A stretch of DNA of 64,000 bases from Neolewinella persica DSM 23188. Its GTDB lineage: Bacteria; Bacteroidota; Bacteroidia; Chitinophagales; Saprospiraceae. The stretch's first letter is position 1. Every line of letters starts with the position of its first letter. The position numbers and the translations under genes were made by a program. The stretch is taken from assembly GCF_000373105.1 (NCBI RefSeq), contig NZ_KB890426.1, forward strand, positions 1 through 64,000, in the 5' to 3' direction. Positions 51,494 to 62,034 of this stretch are shown here, piece by piece. The notes under the pieces were generated by a model, which worked only from the letters and a program-made list of their open reading frames with translations, was not told the origin of the DNA and searched no databases.

Positions 51494-52654
51494 TTATATT
51501 CTACACGTCCCAGCACCAATCTCCACCCCATAAAACTCCGGCTCCTTACCGTAAGCTTCAGCGTAGGCGCCGGTCAGGAATTCCTGCAGGGCCGGGATGT
51601 CCGTTGTCCGGACTAAATTGATCGTACAACCGCCGAAACCACCACCCATAATGCGGGCCCCGGCAACGTCTCCACCAAAGGCACCAGTAGCCTGTTTCTG
51701 AAGGAAATCTACTTCGGGGCAGCTGACGGCGTAGTCGTCCCGCAGGCCGGCGTGCGTCGCATTCAGGAGGTCTCCGGCAGCCTTCACGTCTCCTGCTTTC
51801 AGGGCCTTAGCCATCTCCCGTACCCGGGCATTTTCTTCCACTACGTAGCGGCCGCGGTTGCGGACGACTTCGGGTAATTGCTCCGCAACGGCAGCAAACT
51901 GCTCAGGAGACGTTGAACTCAGGTTGGGGACGTCCGGGAAGGCGGTTTTAACCGCAGCGTAAGCTTCCGCACATTCGCGTACTCTTACCGGGTATTCGCT
52001 GCTGCCCAGTTCATGAGTAACCATGGAGTTGACCAACAGCCAGTCATAGCCAGGCAGCTTTGCACTGACGGGGGAGAATTCCAGGCTTTCACAGTTTAGC
52101 ATAATTGGTCCTTCGGCGGAGCCGTTGAGGCTGGCGAACTGGTCCATGATCCCCGTAGGAACACCGATGAAGTTGTTGCTGCTGCGTTGGCAGAGCAGGG
52201 CCAGCTGCGGGCGAGAAATACCGGCTCCCAGTACCTGGTTCAACAGAAAGGCCATGCCGCCCTCCAGGGCGGCTGAGCTGCTCATGCCCGAACCCCGGGG
52301 AACGTTGCCACCAAATACGATTTCCATTCCGGGAACTTCGTGGCCCAGTAGTTGAAACTCGGCACAAATACCGGCCAGGTAGTCTACCCAAAGTTCGCCC
52401 GTTTTACCGGTTACCGGCAGGGGGAGGGTATAGCGCTGGTCGAGGTCAACTGCGTGCAACCTGAGTTCCGCAGCGTCGATCCGGCGGGCATAAAACTCAA
52501 TGCCTTTATCAATGGCCGCCGGCATTACCCAGCCTCCGGTGTAATCGGTGTGCTCGCCGATGAGGTTGATTCGGCCGGGAGAATGGAGCCCTAAGGAGAA
52601 TGACTCACGGGAGAGACCACGTCCGGCTAAGTAAGATTGTATATTGGGAAGCAT
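51494..52654 (-). CDS. galK: Galactokinase
   Basis: A 386-residue GHMP kinase that phosphorylates alpha-D-galactose at C1 with ATP (Leloir pathway). Galactokinase signature 'GRINLIGEHTDYTGGWVMPA', the GHMP ATP-binding motif 'GNVPRGSGMSSSAALEGG' and C-terminal 'ARIMGGGFGGCTINLV' are complete, and the catalytic Asp region 'FIGVPTGIMDQFASLNG' is present. The length is normal. It is cytosolic. No galT, galE or galM gene lies next to it, so the pathway must be encoded elsewhere. It lies tail-to-tail with the sigma operon. Confidence 0.96.
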   Translation of the reverse strand: MLPNIQSYLAGRGLSRESFSLGLHSPGRINLIGEHTDYTGGWVMPAAIDKGIEFYARRIDAAELRLHAVDLDQRYTLPLPVTGKTGELWVDYLAGICAEFQLLGHEVPGMEIVFGGNVPRGSGMSSSAALEGGMAFLLNQVLGAGISRPQLALLCQRSSNNFIGVPTGIMDQFASLNGSAEGPIMLNCESLEFSPVSAKLPGYDWLLVNSMVTHELGSSEYPVRVRECAEAYAAVKTAFPDVPNLSSTSPEQFAAVAEQLPEVVRNRGRYVVEENARVREMAKALKAGDVKAAGDLLNATHAGLRDDYAVSCPEVDFLQKQATGAFGGDVAGARIMGGGFGGCTINLVRTTDIPALQEFLTGAYAEAYGKEPEFYGVEIGAGTCRI

Positions 52655-52655
52655 A

Positions 52656-52750
52656 AGTTAGAAGCTAGAAACTAGAAGTTAGGAACCAGAGGTCTAGCTC
52701 CTAGTTTTCAGTTCCCCGGTTCCTAGTTTCTAGGTGCTGATTCCTAGATT
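52656..52750. repeat. Period-seven repeat block with inverted halves between galK and the YebC gene
   Basis: The first half has AGTTAGA/AGCTAGA/AACTAGA-like heptads and the second half the complementary TCCTAG/TTTCTAG-like heptads, so the block can fold back on itself. It occupies the whole gap between the two same-strand genes and ends at the YebC stop. Confidence 0.7.
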
Positions 52751-53476
52751 CTATTCACTTTCGTCCATGGTGTGGAATACGTTACTGACGTCGTCGTCTT
52801 CTTCCAGCTTATCGATGAGGATAAGTACTTCTTCTACCTCCTCATCCGATAGCTTTTTGGTGTGCGTCGGAAGGCGTACAAGTTCGGCTTTGCTAACGTT
52901 GATGCCCAGCTTTTCCATTTCCGGACCGAAACCCGCAAAATCTTCGAAGCTGGTATAGAAAGAAACTTCGTCGTCCTCTGTCTCGATGCTGTCAAGGCCG
53001 GCGTCGATCAATTCCAGTTCCAGTTCTTCGAGGTCCTTACCTTTCAGGTCTTCAGTTTTAACGATGAACTGCCCCTTGCGGTTAAACATATAATCAACGG
53101 CACCATTTACGCCGAGACTGCCGCCGTACTTGCTGAACGCGTGGCGAATACTGGCCACCGTACGGTTGTTATTGTCGGTAGTAGCCTCAACGAATACGGC
53201 GATGCCATGAGGGCCGTAGCCTTCGAAGGTTACTTCCTCGTAGTTGGAGGTGTCTTTGTCCGTTGCCCGCTTAATGGCCGCATCTACGTTGGCCTTGGGC
53301 ATGTTGACGGCCTTGGCGTTGTTGATCGCCAGGCGCAGTCGGGGGTTATAATCCGGGTCAGCACCACCTTCACGAATTGCGATGTTGATTTCACGACCTA
53401 CTTTGGTAAATGCTTTGGCCATGCCGGCCCAGCGTTTCATTTTCGCGGCTTTGCGATATTCGAATGCACGTCCCAT
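52751..53476 (-). CDS. YebC/PmpR family regulator or translation factor
   Basis: A 241-residue cytosolic protein, the usual length of the TACO1/YebC family. It begins MGRAFEYRKAAKMKRWAGM and has 'TKVGREINIAIREGGADPDY', 'RLAINNAKAVNMPKANVDAA' and 'EEVTFEGYGPHGIAVFVEAT', all diagnostic. Members bind DNA or help ribosomes through proline stretches; the present one cannot be assigned to one role. An acidic tail ('DEEVEEVLILIDKLEEDDDV') follows. It is separated from galK by the heptad block. Confidence 0.95.
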   Translation of the reverse strand: MGRAFEYRKAAKMKRWAGMAKAFTKVGREINIAIREGGADPDYNPRLRLAINNAKAVNMPKANVDAAIKRATDKDTSNYEEVTFEGYGPHGIAVFVEATTDNNNRTVASIRHAFSKYGGSLGVNGAVDYMFNRKGQFIVKTEDLKGKDLEELELELIDAGLDSIETEDDEVSFYTSFEDFAGFGPEMEKLGINVSKAELVRLPTHTKKLSDEEVEEVLILIDKLEEDDDVSNVFHTMDESE

Positions 53477-53524
53477 AGGGTAATATTTTTATCGGAGGGC
53501 AAAGATAGTCCAGTTGTCTGGTAG

Positions 53525-53671
53525 TCTGGTAGAGCTACCGCGATTTCCGTTCGCAGCGCTGCGCTTGCTCACCTCGGGAGGCTGTGGAACATTCACCCAT
53601 TCTCTAATTCTTCCCTTCTCTTTTCGAGCGGAGCGAGCATCCACGCTATAACGTTCGGCAGCTCTACCAGA
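53525..53671. repeat. 147-bp unit with 16-bp inverted ends (53477-53791 gap)
   Basis: TCTGGTAGAGCTACCG (53525-53540) and CGGCAGCTCTACCAGA (53656-53671) are inverted with one mismatch. The inside contains CGAGCGGAGCGAGCATCC, shared with the tandem duplication at 24931-25163. Apart from a motif copy at 53702 nothing else is visible in the gap. Confidence 0.55.
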
Positions 53672-53701
53672 CGACTAGACTATCTGCTACTAGATTAATA
53701 A

Positions 53702-53722
53702 GGGCGCGGCCGCAGGTGCAAA
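53702..53722 (-). repeat. Dispersed 21-bp motif, perfect copy
   Basis: A perfect reverse copy beyond the stop of the leftward gene ending at 53792. Confidence 0.8.
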
Positions 53723-53791
53723 GAAAAGAACGAAGGAGCAAGGGGCCAAAGCCACCAGCAGTCTATGGCCGCAGGCCGCCAAACTAACTTC

Positions 53792-54298
53792 CTACTGTGA
53801 CTTTGCTGCCGGAACCCGGTAGTTGGCATTAGCGAAATGGGGTATGACGTCCCAAAGGGTATGTTCCACGATGCCCCGGAATCCCTCCGGATGGCCATAA
53901 TTATAAGTTCCCAGTAGAGGACCTTCCTCGAGGTAGGTGCCGTCTGGTTGGAGAATTGCTTCCATCGAGCCTCCGTCCTCTGTTTTGCTCAGTAACTTCA
54001 GGTTAGGGTTGTCTGGTTCGTAGGTGAAATTCAAGGTGTCGAGGGCCGTGCCGTAAGGTTTGGCTGGTGCAGGAATTGGATTGGCCGGTTGATGAAAAGC
54101 GTTCATGTGATGCGGGAGGCGAATCCATTCCCTGCCTTTGGTGTCCTGGTAAAGCGAGTCTTTCACTACGACAAGCGTACCCGTTGGTTTTTCGTTGTAA
54201 TCGTTTCTGTTCAGATGCCAGCGGGATTGGCCCATGGTCCAGATTATCGCGAGCAAGAAAACCAGTAGGCTGAAGAAAGTGGTCAGGCGACGCTTCAT
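53792..54298 (-). CDS. Small membrane-anchored or exported protein of unknown function
   Basis: A 168-residue protein from the ATG at 54298 (MKRRLTTFFSLLVFLLAII). A further upstream start would add 14 unlikely residues. The hydrophobic N-terminus could be a signal peptide or a single anchor ('SLLVFLLAIIWTMGQSRWH'). The remaining sequence ('GTLVVVKDSLYQDTKGREWI', 'LKLLSKTEDGGSMEAILQPD', 'EGPLLGTYNYGHPEGFRG') matches no family I know. The 155-bp element at 54334-54488 lies upstream. Confidence 0.65.
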   Translation of the reverse strand: MKRRLTTFFSLLVFLLAIIWTMGQSRWHLNRNDYNEKPTGTLVVVKDSLYQDTKGREWIRLPHHMNAFHQPANPIPAPAKPYGTALDTLNFTYEPDNPNLKLLSKTEDGGSMEAILQPDGTYLEEGPLLGTYNYGHPEGFRGIVEHTLWDVIPHFANANYRVPAAKSQ

Positions 54299-54333
54299 GG
54301 AAGGGGATTTGCCTAAAGCTACCAAAAATAGTG

Positions 54334-54488
54334 AGCCCAAAGGGCTCGAATTTTAATTGCCCCGGGTGAGGCAGTATGCCGGAACCTGGGGTGATGGGTA
54401 AGTCAGGTAACGTATCGGCGCGCAGCGCCGCAACGGGTAGATTACGCCCTCACCCCGGGCAATTAAAGTTCGACCACTTCGTGGTCAC
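54334..54488. mobile_element. Palindromic repeat element A (second copy)
   Basis: The left end TTTAATTGCCCCGGGTGAGG and right end CCTCACCCCGGGCAATTAA are near-inverted copies; a central hairpin GGCGCGCAGCGCCG and a flanking CCACTTCGTGG hairpin follow the same order as the copy at 42488-42658. The element lies between two leftward genes. Confidence 0.65.
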
Positions 54489-54515
54489 TAATTCAGGAAG
54501 TACTACAGATGACCC

Positions 54516-56108
54516 TCACGACCGTACCACCACCATCCCCTGTTCCAGCGGATCCAGCGCCTCAATCAGCGCGGGGAACATAGCTTCCCCTTCTTCCAGG
54601 TAAACGTTCAGAAAGTTGTCCTTCCGCTCCTGAAGGCTATTACCGGGAAAGAGTTTGGCGCGTAGTGCCCGGATGGTGTCCATTGCTTCCTGATACTTCT
54701 TCTTTTCGATCCGCCGGAGGCGGGACTCGAACTGGGCAATGATTTTCGTTTGGCGGGTGCCTTCAGCCAGGGCTGCTTTTTCCAGGGTAGGGTCGATGGC
54801 CTTGGCCTTGGCGGCCAGGGAGGCGAAGAGGCCGTTGAGTTGTTCCCATTCGGCTTCCAGGGAGAGGTCGTTGGGGCTTTCTCGCGCTACGTAGTCGCGG
54901 ATGATCAGATCGTCATGGCGGAAGAGCTGACGAAAATCCAGCTGTATTTTATCCAGCTGATGTTGGCTTTTTTGATCTACCCAAACGACGGAGTTCCGCC
55001 GGATGAGCATGGGGAAGTTCAAGCCAAAGGCCGCAAACTGTTCCTTCCGCTCCAGCCAGTAAGCCAGTTCTCCGCCACCGCCGATGTAGGCGAGGTTGGG
55101 AAAGATCAATTCCTGGAACAGCGGCCGCATCACCACATTGGGGCTGAAGCGTTCGGGGTGTTCCTGAAGTTCCAGTCGGAATTCGGCTTCGGTCCAGAGG
55201 TTCGTAGTGTCGAGGGCGCCGTAGTTGCCGTCCTCAAAGACGATCCGGTCCCGGCGCCCGGGGCTTAGGTAGAACAGGTTGATGTCGCGGGCATGTGCCT
55301 GGCCGGAGTACCCGGCTGCGGTCAGTTCCGCCTGTGCTTTTTCGATCAGGGGCTGGCTGACCTGTTCAAAGATTTCCCGCTCCATCATTGGCCGGAAAGC
55401 GGCCTTGAAGGCCGGTCGGCTGGGGTTGGAAATCACCAACTCAGTGTCCTTGAAGAGGTCGTGGACAAAGTGTAGCGTGGCTTCACCATAAGTACGATCG
55501 CCGGAGTATGCTTTCTCAATCCGGTCGTAAATGCCGAAAGGGGTGAATTCGCCTCCGAGCAGTCCTTTCAGCGCGGTAAGCGCAGGTTTCAGGTCGTCGA
55601 TGGACATGGCTCCGACGGAGCCCCCGGGATGTTGCTTGTTCCACTCCACCTTTTTTCCCTTTATCCGGGCGTGGTTGATCTCCTCAAAGTCATGGTCCTC
55701 TCCACCGATGATGAAAACCGGGACAACGTGCTGATCGGGATACTGCTCATTGAGTTTCCTGGCCAGGTTGATCGTGGAACAGATCTTGTAAATGAAGTAT
55801 AACGGACCAGTAAAAAGCGAGGGCTGGTGGGCGGTGATGACCGTCCAGGTATTGCCGTTCAACAAACTTTGCACCTGCGTCCGCGCCGTATCTGCCTGAT
55901 CCAGCCCTGTGTATTGTGCCAGTAATTCGTCCACCAGAAGTTGCCGGTTTGTCTTATCGTTGGCCTTGTCCTTCATGACCTCGGCAAACGCCTGGAGCGT
56001 AACCGGATACTTGAAAAAAGGCTTTAGGTCGGCAGCACCGGTGGCGTAGGCCACGTCGCGCTGCGAAAACTGAGGAACTTCGGGAAAAGGGATCCGATCG
56101 ATTTGCAT
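54516..56108 (-). CDS. bshC: Bacillithiol biosynthesis cysteine-adding enzyme
   Basis: A 530-residue enzyme that adds cysteine to glucosaminyl malate, the last step of bacillithiol synthesis. Bacillithiol replaces glutathione as the main low-molecular thiol in many Bacteroidota. BshC-specific blocks include 'VITAHQPSLFTGPLYFIYKI', 'QHVVPVFIIGGEDHDFEEIN' and 'GGGGELAYWLERKEQFAAFG', with a C-terminal helical part. The start is the ATG at 56108. bshA and bshB are not in the window. A 21-bp motif copy is read in frame (TARTQVQ) at residues 74-80 in a helical linker. It is cytosolic. Confidence 0.93.
   Translation of the reverse strand: MQIDRIPFPEVPQFSQRDVAYATGAADLKPFFKYPVTLQAFAEVMKDKANDKTNRQLLVDELLAQYTGLDQADTARTQVQSLLNGNTWTVITAHQPSLFTGPLYFIYKICSTINLARKLNEQYPDQHVVPVFIIGGEDHDFEEINHARIKGKKVEWNKQHPGGSVGAMSIDDLKPALTALKGLLGGEFTPFGIYDRIEKAYSGDRTYGEATLHFVHDLFKDTELVISNPSRPAFKAAFRPMMEREIFEQVSQPLIEKAQAELTAAGYSGQAHARDINLFYLSPGRRDRIVFEDGNYGALDTTNLWTEAEFRLELQEHPERFSPNVVMRPLFQELIFPNLAYIGGGGELAYWLERKEQFAAFGLNFPMLIRRNSVVWVDQKSQHQLDKIQLDFRQLFRHDDLIIRDYVARESPNDLSLEAEWEQLNGLFASLAAKAKAIDPTLEKAALAEGTRQTKIIAQFESRLRRIEKKKYQEAMDTIRALRAKLFPGNSLQERKDNFLNVYLEEGEAMFPALIEALDPLEQGMVVVRS
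55868..55887 (+). repeat. Dispersed 21-bp motif inside bshC
   Basis: The core carries the GCGTCCGC variant. In the leftward reading of bshC it encodes A-R-T-Q-V-Q, as in the ASPIC gene at 39646. The segment precedes the conserved 'TVITAHQP' block. Confidence 0.75.
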
Positions 56109-56184
56109 GAACTGGTTTGCTGGGTGGTCAGGCGGGATAACCCCGGGAGGGGGGCGTTAGTTTAACGAAAGGTGGGGGTAGTAG

Positions 56185-56238
56185 GCAAAAATGCCGCTCC
56201 AACCAAAATGACAAAAAGCCATACAGGTTGGAGCGGCA
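56185..56238 (-). terminator. Rho-independent terminator of the small lipoprotein gene
   Basis: In leftward reading the arms TGCCGCTCCAACC (56238-56226) and GGTTGGAGCGGCA (56204-56192) pair perfectly over 13 bases around a 21-base loop and are followed by TTTTTGCC. It lies 32 bases beyond the stop at 56270 and upstream of bshC. Confidence 0.85.
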
Positions 56239-56269
56239 AATCAATAAATACCAAAAAATGGCGTCTGTC

Positions 56270-56671
56270 TTAGTTCCTAGTCGCTATAATTACGCAGGTA
56301 GTACTGGTATTCGTAGAGTCGACAGTAGTAACTTCCCGGACGGATAATTCACGACCAGTCAGGGAACCATTTAGTACGATTGAAAGACCGCTTCCGGTCG
56401 CGTTGGCGGTCAGGTCACAGCCATCGAAGGGCAGAGCCCCGAATTCCGTCTGGACGGTTGCGGTCTGATAAGATACCAGGATATTGGCGGCGCCACTGGC
56501 CGCAATGGTTACCGTTACATCTTCGACGGCGCCATCACAATCGACGGTTCCGGAATAGGTGCCGACCCAGTCGGTTTGAGCGCAAACATCAGTTATGCCG
56601 TCATCATCATCTGCACAGGCAGCGATGGATAGGATGGCGAAGAAAAGGAAAGCAAATTTGAATTTTTTCAT
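56270..56671 (-). CDS. Small lipoprotein of unknown function
   Basis: A 133-residue lipoprotein: MKKFKFAFLFFAILSIAACA with lipobox Cys19 and an acidic stretch (DDDDG) after it, a common outer-membrane export signal in Bacteroidota. The rest is a small beta-rich domain with four further cysteines ('WVGTYSGTVDCDGAVEDVTV', 'FGALPFDGCDLTANATGSGL'). No family is recognised. A strong terminator follows, so it forms a single-gene unit. Confidence 0.75.
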   Translation of the reverse strand: MKKFKFAFLFFAILSIAACADDDDGITDVCAQTDWVGTYSGTVDCDGAVEDVTVTIAASGAANILVSYQTATVQTEFGALPFDGCDLTANATGSGLSIVLNGSLTGRELSVREVTTVDSTNTSTTCVIIATRN

Positions 56672-58589
<1,918 letters not shown>

Positions 58590-58670
58590 GGGCGCAGCAG
58601 TAAAATGAATACATATGGGTTCCGACTTCATAGCAATCATATGGTTTTAAATCTTAATCACAGGGCTTAG

Positions 58671-59876
58671 ATGAAGAAAATCACTATTGTAGGCGGAGGC
58701 CCTGCTGCACTAATGCTCGCTGCCCAGCTGGACACGAAGAAATACCAAGTGACACTGTGTGAAAAGAAAAAGACAGTGGGCCGGAAATTTTTAGTAGCGG
58801 GTGAGGGTGGATTGAACCTGACTTACCAATCAGACTTAGAAGAACTCATCTCTCAGTATTCCCCAAGTGAATTCATGGCTCCTGTTCTTCGACAGTTCAC
58901 TAATGAAGATCTGATGAGCTGGCTTGATTTTCATGGGGTATCTACCTTCGTTGGATCAAGTAGCCGGGTATTTCCTGCTTTGGAACTCAAGCCGATTGAG
59001 GTACTCAATAAGATCGTAGAATACCTGGTAACCAGGGGGGTGAAATTTCAGACAGACACAAAATGGGTGGGTTGGAACGCGGAAGGAAACCTGAGTTTCG
59101 AAGGTTTCAATGATGCTGCGTCTGACCTGGTAGTATTTGCTCTGGGAGGAGCGAGTTGGAAGGTGACTGGTTCTGACGGGGAATGGCGTACAGCCTTTGA
59201 AAAGCGTGGGGTGATTGTTCGACCATTTAGCGCAGCGAACTGTGCTTTTGGTGTAGATTGGGATAAGAACTTTGTAAAAACGCACCAAGGGAAGCCTCTA
59301 AAGAATATTGGGTTGAGGTATAAAGAACATTTCTCAAAAGGAGAGCTGGTTATTTCCGAATTTGGTCTTGAGGGTAATGCTATTTATGCCTTAAGCCAAA
59401 AGCTTCAGGAAGGACTCCTTAACGAAGAACGGGTAGTCGTTCATTTGGACTTAAAGCCAACCATGACGGTTGCTCAAATAAGGGCCAAATACAAGCGGTC
59501 TAAATTAACCAAAGTGACGGAGGTTTTAAAAAAGGACTTGAACCTTGACCGTACCTCCATCGGACTGATAAAACAGTTTACGGACAAAAGCACATTTTTA
59601 GATCCCGACCTACTTGCGAAATCCATCAAATCGATCCCCGTTATTATCCAATCTGCGGATGAATTGGATAAAGCTATTTCGACCTTAGGCGGTATTACTT
59701 TGGAGGAGATGGATGAAAATTTCCAGATTAAGAAAATACCTGATGCTTACGCTATTGGGGAGATGTTGGACTGGTATGCACCTACCGGCGGCTACTTATT
59801 GCAGGGGTGCTTTAGCATGGGGTTTGCCCTGGCCAAGCACTTAAACGAGTTGGAAGTAGTCAATGAATTGGCGTGA
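58671..59876 (+). CDS. HI0933-like NAD(P)/FAD-dependent oxidoreductase (flavoprotein)
   Basis: A 401-residue flavoprotein. The N-terminal FAD-binding loop is G-G-G-P-A-A ('KKITIVGGGPAALMLAAQLD'), followed by 'VGRKFLVAGEGGLNLTYQS', 'FVGSSSRVFPALELKPIEV', and C-terminal 'MLDWYAPTGGYLLQGCFSMG', typical of the BaiN/HI0933 family. This group contains flavin-dependent enzymes with few known substrates. The codon use is more A/T-rich than that of glpK, hinting at a different origin. It lies 81 bases after glpK on the same strand, probably with its own promoter. It is cytosolic. Confidence 0.9.
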   Translation: MKKITIVGGGPAALMLAAQLDTKKYQVTLCEKKKTVGRKFLVAGEGGLNLTYQSDLEELISQYSPSEFMAPVLRQFTNEDLMSWLDFHGVSTFVGSSSRVFPALELKPIEVLNKIVEYLVTRGVKFQTDTKWVGWNAEGNLSFEGFNDAASDLVVFALGGASWKVTGSDGEWRTAFEKRGVIVRPFSAANCAFGVDWDKNFVKTHQGKPLKNIGLRYKEHFSKGELVISEFGLEGNAIYALSQKLQEGLLNEERVVVHLDLKPTMTVAQIRAKYKRSKLTKVTEVLKKDLNLDRTSIGLIKQFTDKSTFLDPDLLAKSIKSIPVIIQSADELDKAISTLGGITLEEMDENFQIKKIPDAYAIGEMLDWYAPTGGYLLQGCFSMGFALAKHLNELEVVNELA

Positions 59877-60215
59877 TCGGCTTGTATATACCCAAACCGC
59901 CAAGGCCGTCCTCCAGAAGTCGAAACCGGGAGTTCCATCCAGCGCTACCAAAGACTAAGCCTATTGGATGAGCTAAAATATTGGGTTGTGTAATTGAAAA
60001 TCAAGGTGTTATATCTTTACACTGAATTTTATTTAGCCTACCAGACAGGTAGTTCTGCCTAAAACACAAATCGTTCCTTGCAACCACCAGCTACGGCCTT
60101 GGCCCCAGCCGGAAATGGTGGCCCTGGCGGCCGTTGAAAAATGCAAACTGTATGAGCCACTACTTGTATAGGATGCAAGTAGTTGTGAAAACACATTTTA
60201 GAGGCCAGGCGCTTC
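59877..60215. other. Intergenic region without recognised features
   Basis: The gap lies between two converging genes. Only a short hairpin CTACCAGACAGGTAG (about 60038) was noticed. No gene or terminator is supported. Confidence 0.4.
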
Positions 60216-61181
60216 TTACTTCAACTCCAAACTAACGTGAAATACTGCGTCTCCCCGATTAACAATCGGTGCGATGTTCACGCAAAAAACGTAGCAATCG
60301 AAGGGCGCGTAAACTTTGCGTTCGAAGGAACCGAAAGGATCAGTAATGACGCCCATGACCGTCTTTTTCGTTACCCAGGTTCCATTCTCAATGTGCACGT
60401 GGAACATGCCGGAGTGAGAGGCCCGGAGCCATTTCGATTTGGCGATAATTATGGAGGGGTCCCGGGGCAAAGCCTTAAAGCTTTTCATCTTCAGGAAGCG
60501 AAGCACATTCCTGGCCCCTTGCACGCCGTATTGGATGGCCTTTTCGTCGTAGAGCATAGACTTTCCTCCTTCAAAGAGTAAGGCTGTTTTACCCAGTTCT
60601 TTGAAGGTCTCGCGCAAAGACTTTGAGATGGTTTTCGACTGTACAATGAAGGGAGCATTGAAGACTTTGGCCAGTTCCAAAGTCTTTTCGTCATCGAGCA
60701 TGCAGCGGGTTTGTGCCACGTTCACCCGGTGGCCTCCTCCGGAATGAAAGTCAAGCACGTAATCAACGTGCGGGGCAATGTCTTTTTTGAATTGAAAGGC
60801 AAATTGGCTGGCCAAAGAACCTTTTGCGGAACCAGGGAAAACGCGGTTCAAATCTCTCCCATCAGGAAACTTTCGGGAGAGATTTAAAAAGCCAAAAATA
60901 TTAAAGACAGGAATGCTGATGATGGTACCTCGGGTAGGTTTGTTGATTTTATTCCTGATGATCCTCCGAACGATTTCCACGCCGTTGATCTCATCGCCAT
61001 GTACGCCGCCAAGCAGCAAAACCACCGGACCGTCTTTTTTAGCTCGTTCAATAAATATTGGCACCTTTATACTGTTCCTGGTATGCAGCTTTGCCACGTC
61101 AAAATCGAGGACTTTGCTTTCCCCCCGTTGAATTTCGACCCCGAGGATAGAAATCTTGTCTTTATACGTTTCGCTCGACAT
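60216..61181 (-). CDS. Succinylglutamate desuccinylase/aspartoacylase (M14-like) family protein
   Basis: A 321-residue zinc amidohydrolase from the ATG at 61181. Zinc ligands are in '[20 protein letters not shown]' (H-x-x-E) and '[18 protein letters not shown]' (distal His), with '[13 protein letters not shown]' for substrate binding. The C-terminal beta domain is family-typical ('[20 protein letters not shown]'). The start overlaps the end of the RimK-like gene by 20 bases, indicating translational coupling. The M14/AspA fold hydrolyses N- or C-terminal acidic residues, so a role in trimming amino-acid tails added by the ligase next door is a reasonable inference. Confidence 0.9.
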   Translation of the reverse strand: MSSETYKDKISILGVEIQRGESKVLDFDVAKLHTRNSIKVPIFIERAKKDGPVVLLLGGVHGDEINGVEIVRRIIRNKINKPTRGTIISIPVFNIFGFLNLSRKFPDGRDLNRVFPGSAKGSLASQFAFQFKKDIAPHVDYVLDFHSGGGHRVNVAQTRCMLDDEKTLELAKVFNAPFIVQSKTISKSLRETFKELGKTALLFEGGKSMLYDEKAIQYGVQGARNVLRFLKMKSFKALPRDPSIIIAKSKWLRASHSGMFHVHIENGTWVTKKTVMGVITDPFGSFERKVYAPFDCYVFCVNIAPIVNRGDAVFHVSLELK

Positions 61182-62034
61182 AGCGGATGATTTTCCTGGC
61201 AATATCTTTCCCGGTAGCTTTTTCGATACCTTCCAATCCGGGAGAAGAATTTACCTCCAAAACTAAAGGTCCGCTCTTAGATTGAAGCATGTCTACGCCA
61301 GCTACACCCAGGCCCATCGCCTTGGCCGCAATCAGGGCAGTATTTTGCTCCTCTTCGGTTAGCTCGATGATGTTCGCACTACCACCCCGGTGCAGGTTGG
61401 AACGGAACTCTCCCTCCTTACCCTGGCGCTTCATTGCGCCCACAATTACACCGTCTACGATGAAGGCCCGGATGTCAGCGCCTCCAGCTTCTTTGATGAA
61501 TTGCTGCACGATAATTCTTGCTTCCAGGCCATTAAAGGCTTCCATGACCGAACCCGCCGCATTCTGGGACTCTGCCAAAATAACGCCTAACCCTTGCGTA
61601 CCTTCCAGCAACTTAAGAATTACGGGAGCTCCACCAACGGAGTCAACGATGTGCTCAACGTCTTTAGAGAAATTGGTGAATATAGTTTTGGGCAGACCGA
61701 CGCCGGCACGCGCCAATAGTTGCAAACTTCTGAGCTTATCCCTCGACCGGATCAAGGCCTGAGATTCTACCGCAGAAAATATTTTCATCATCTCGAACTG
61801 TCTCACTACCGCAGTGCCATAGAAGGTCACCGAGGCGCCAATCCGTGGGATGACGGCGTCCACATTCTCCAGGTAGCCTCCTTTATACCATACTTTAGGC
61901 TTCTTTTTTTCAATTTCTATGTTGCACTTCAAATGATCAACTATCAGCATTTCGTGCCCTAGTTTTTCACCTGCTTCCAGCAGCCTTTTAGTAGAGTACA
62001 AATTGGGCTGACGGGACAGGATGACTATTTTCAT
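61162..62034 (-). CDS. rimK: RimK-like ATP-grasp alpha-L-glutamate ligase
   Basis: A 290-residue ATP-grasp ligase. It begins [20 protein letters not shown] and has '[20 protein letters not shown]', the ATP-grasp block '[19 protein letters not shown]', '[20 protein letters not shown]' and the metal-binding C-terminus '[20 protein letters not shown]'. E. coli RimK adds glutamates to the C-terminus of ribosomal protein S6, and other members modify other substrates. Its ATG overlaps the stop of the upstream RimB-like gene by one base, and its own end overlaps the AspA-like gene, so all three form one translationally coupled operon. Confidence 0.92.
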   Translation of the reverse strand: MKIVILSRQPNLYSTKRLLEAGEKLGHEMLIVDHLKCNIEIEKKKPKVWYKGGYLENVDAVIPRIGASVTFYGTAVVRQFEMMKIFSAVESQALIRSRDKLRSLQLLARAGVGLPKTIFTNFSKDVEHIVDSVGGAPVILKLLEGTQGLGVILAESQNAAGSVMEAFNGLEARIIVQQFIKEAGGADIRAFIVDGVIVGAMKRQGKEGEFRSNLHRGGSANIIELTEEEQNTALIAAKAMGLGVAGVDMLQSKSGPLVLEVNSSPGLEGIEKATGKDIARKIIRYVERNV

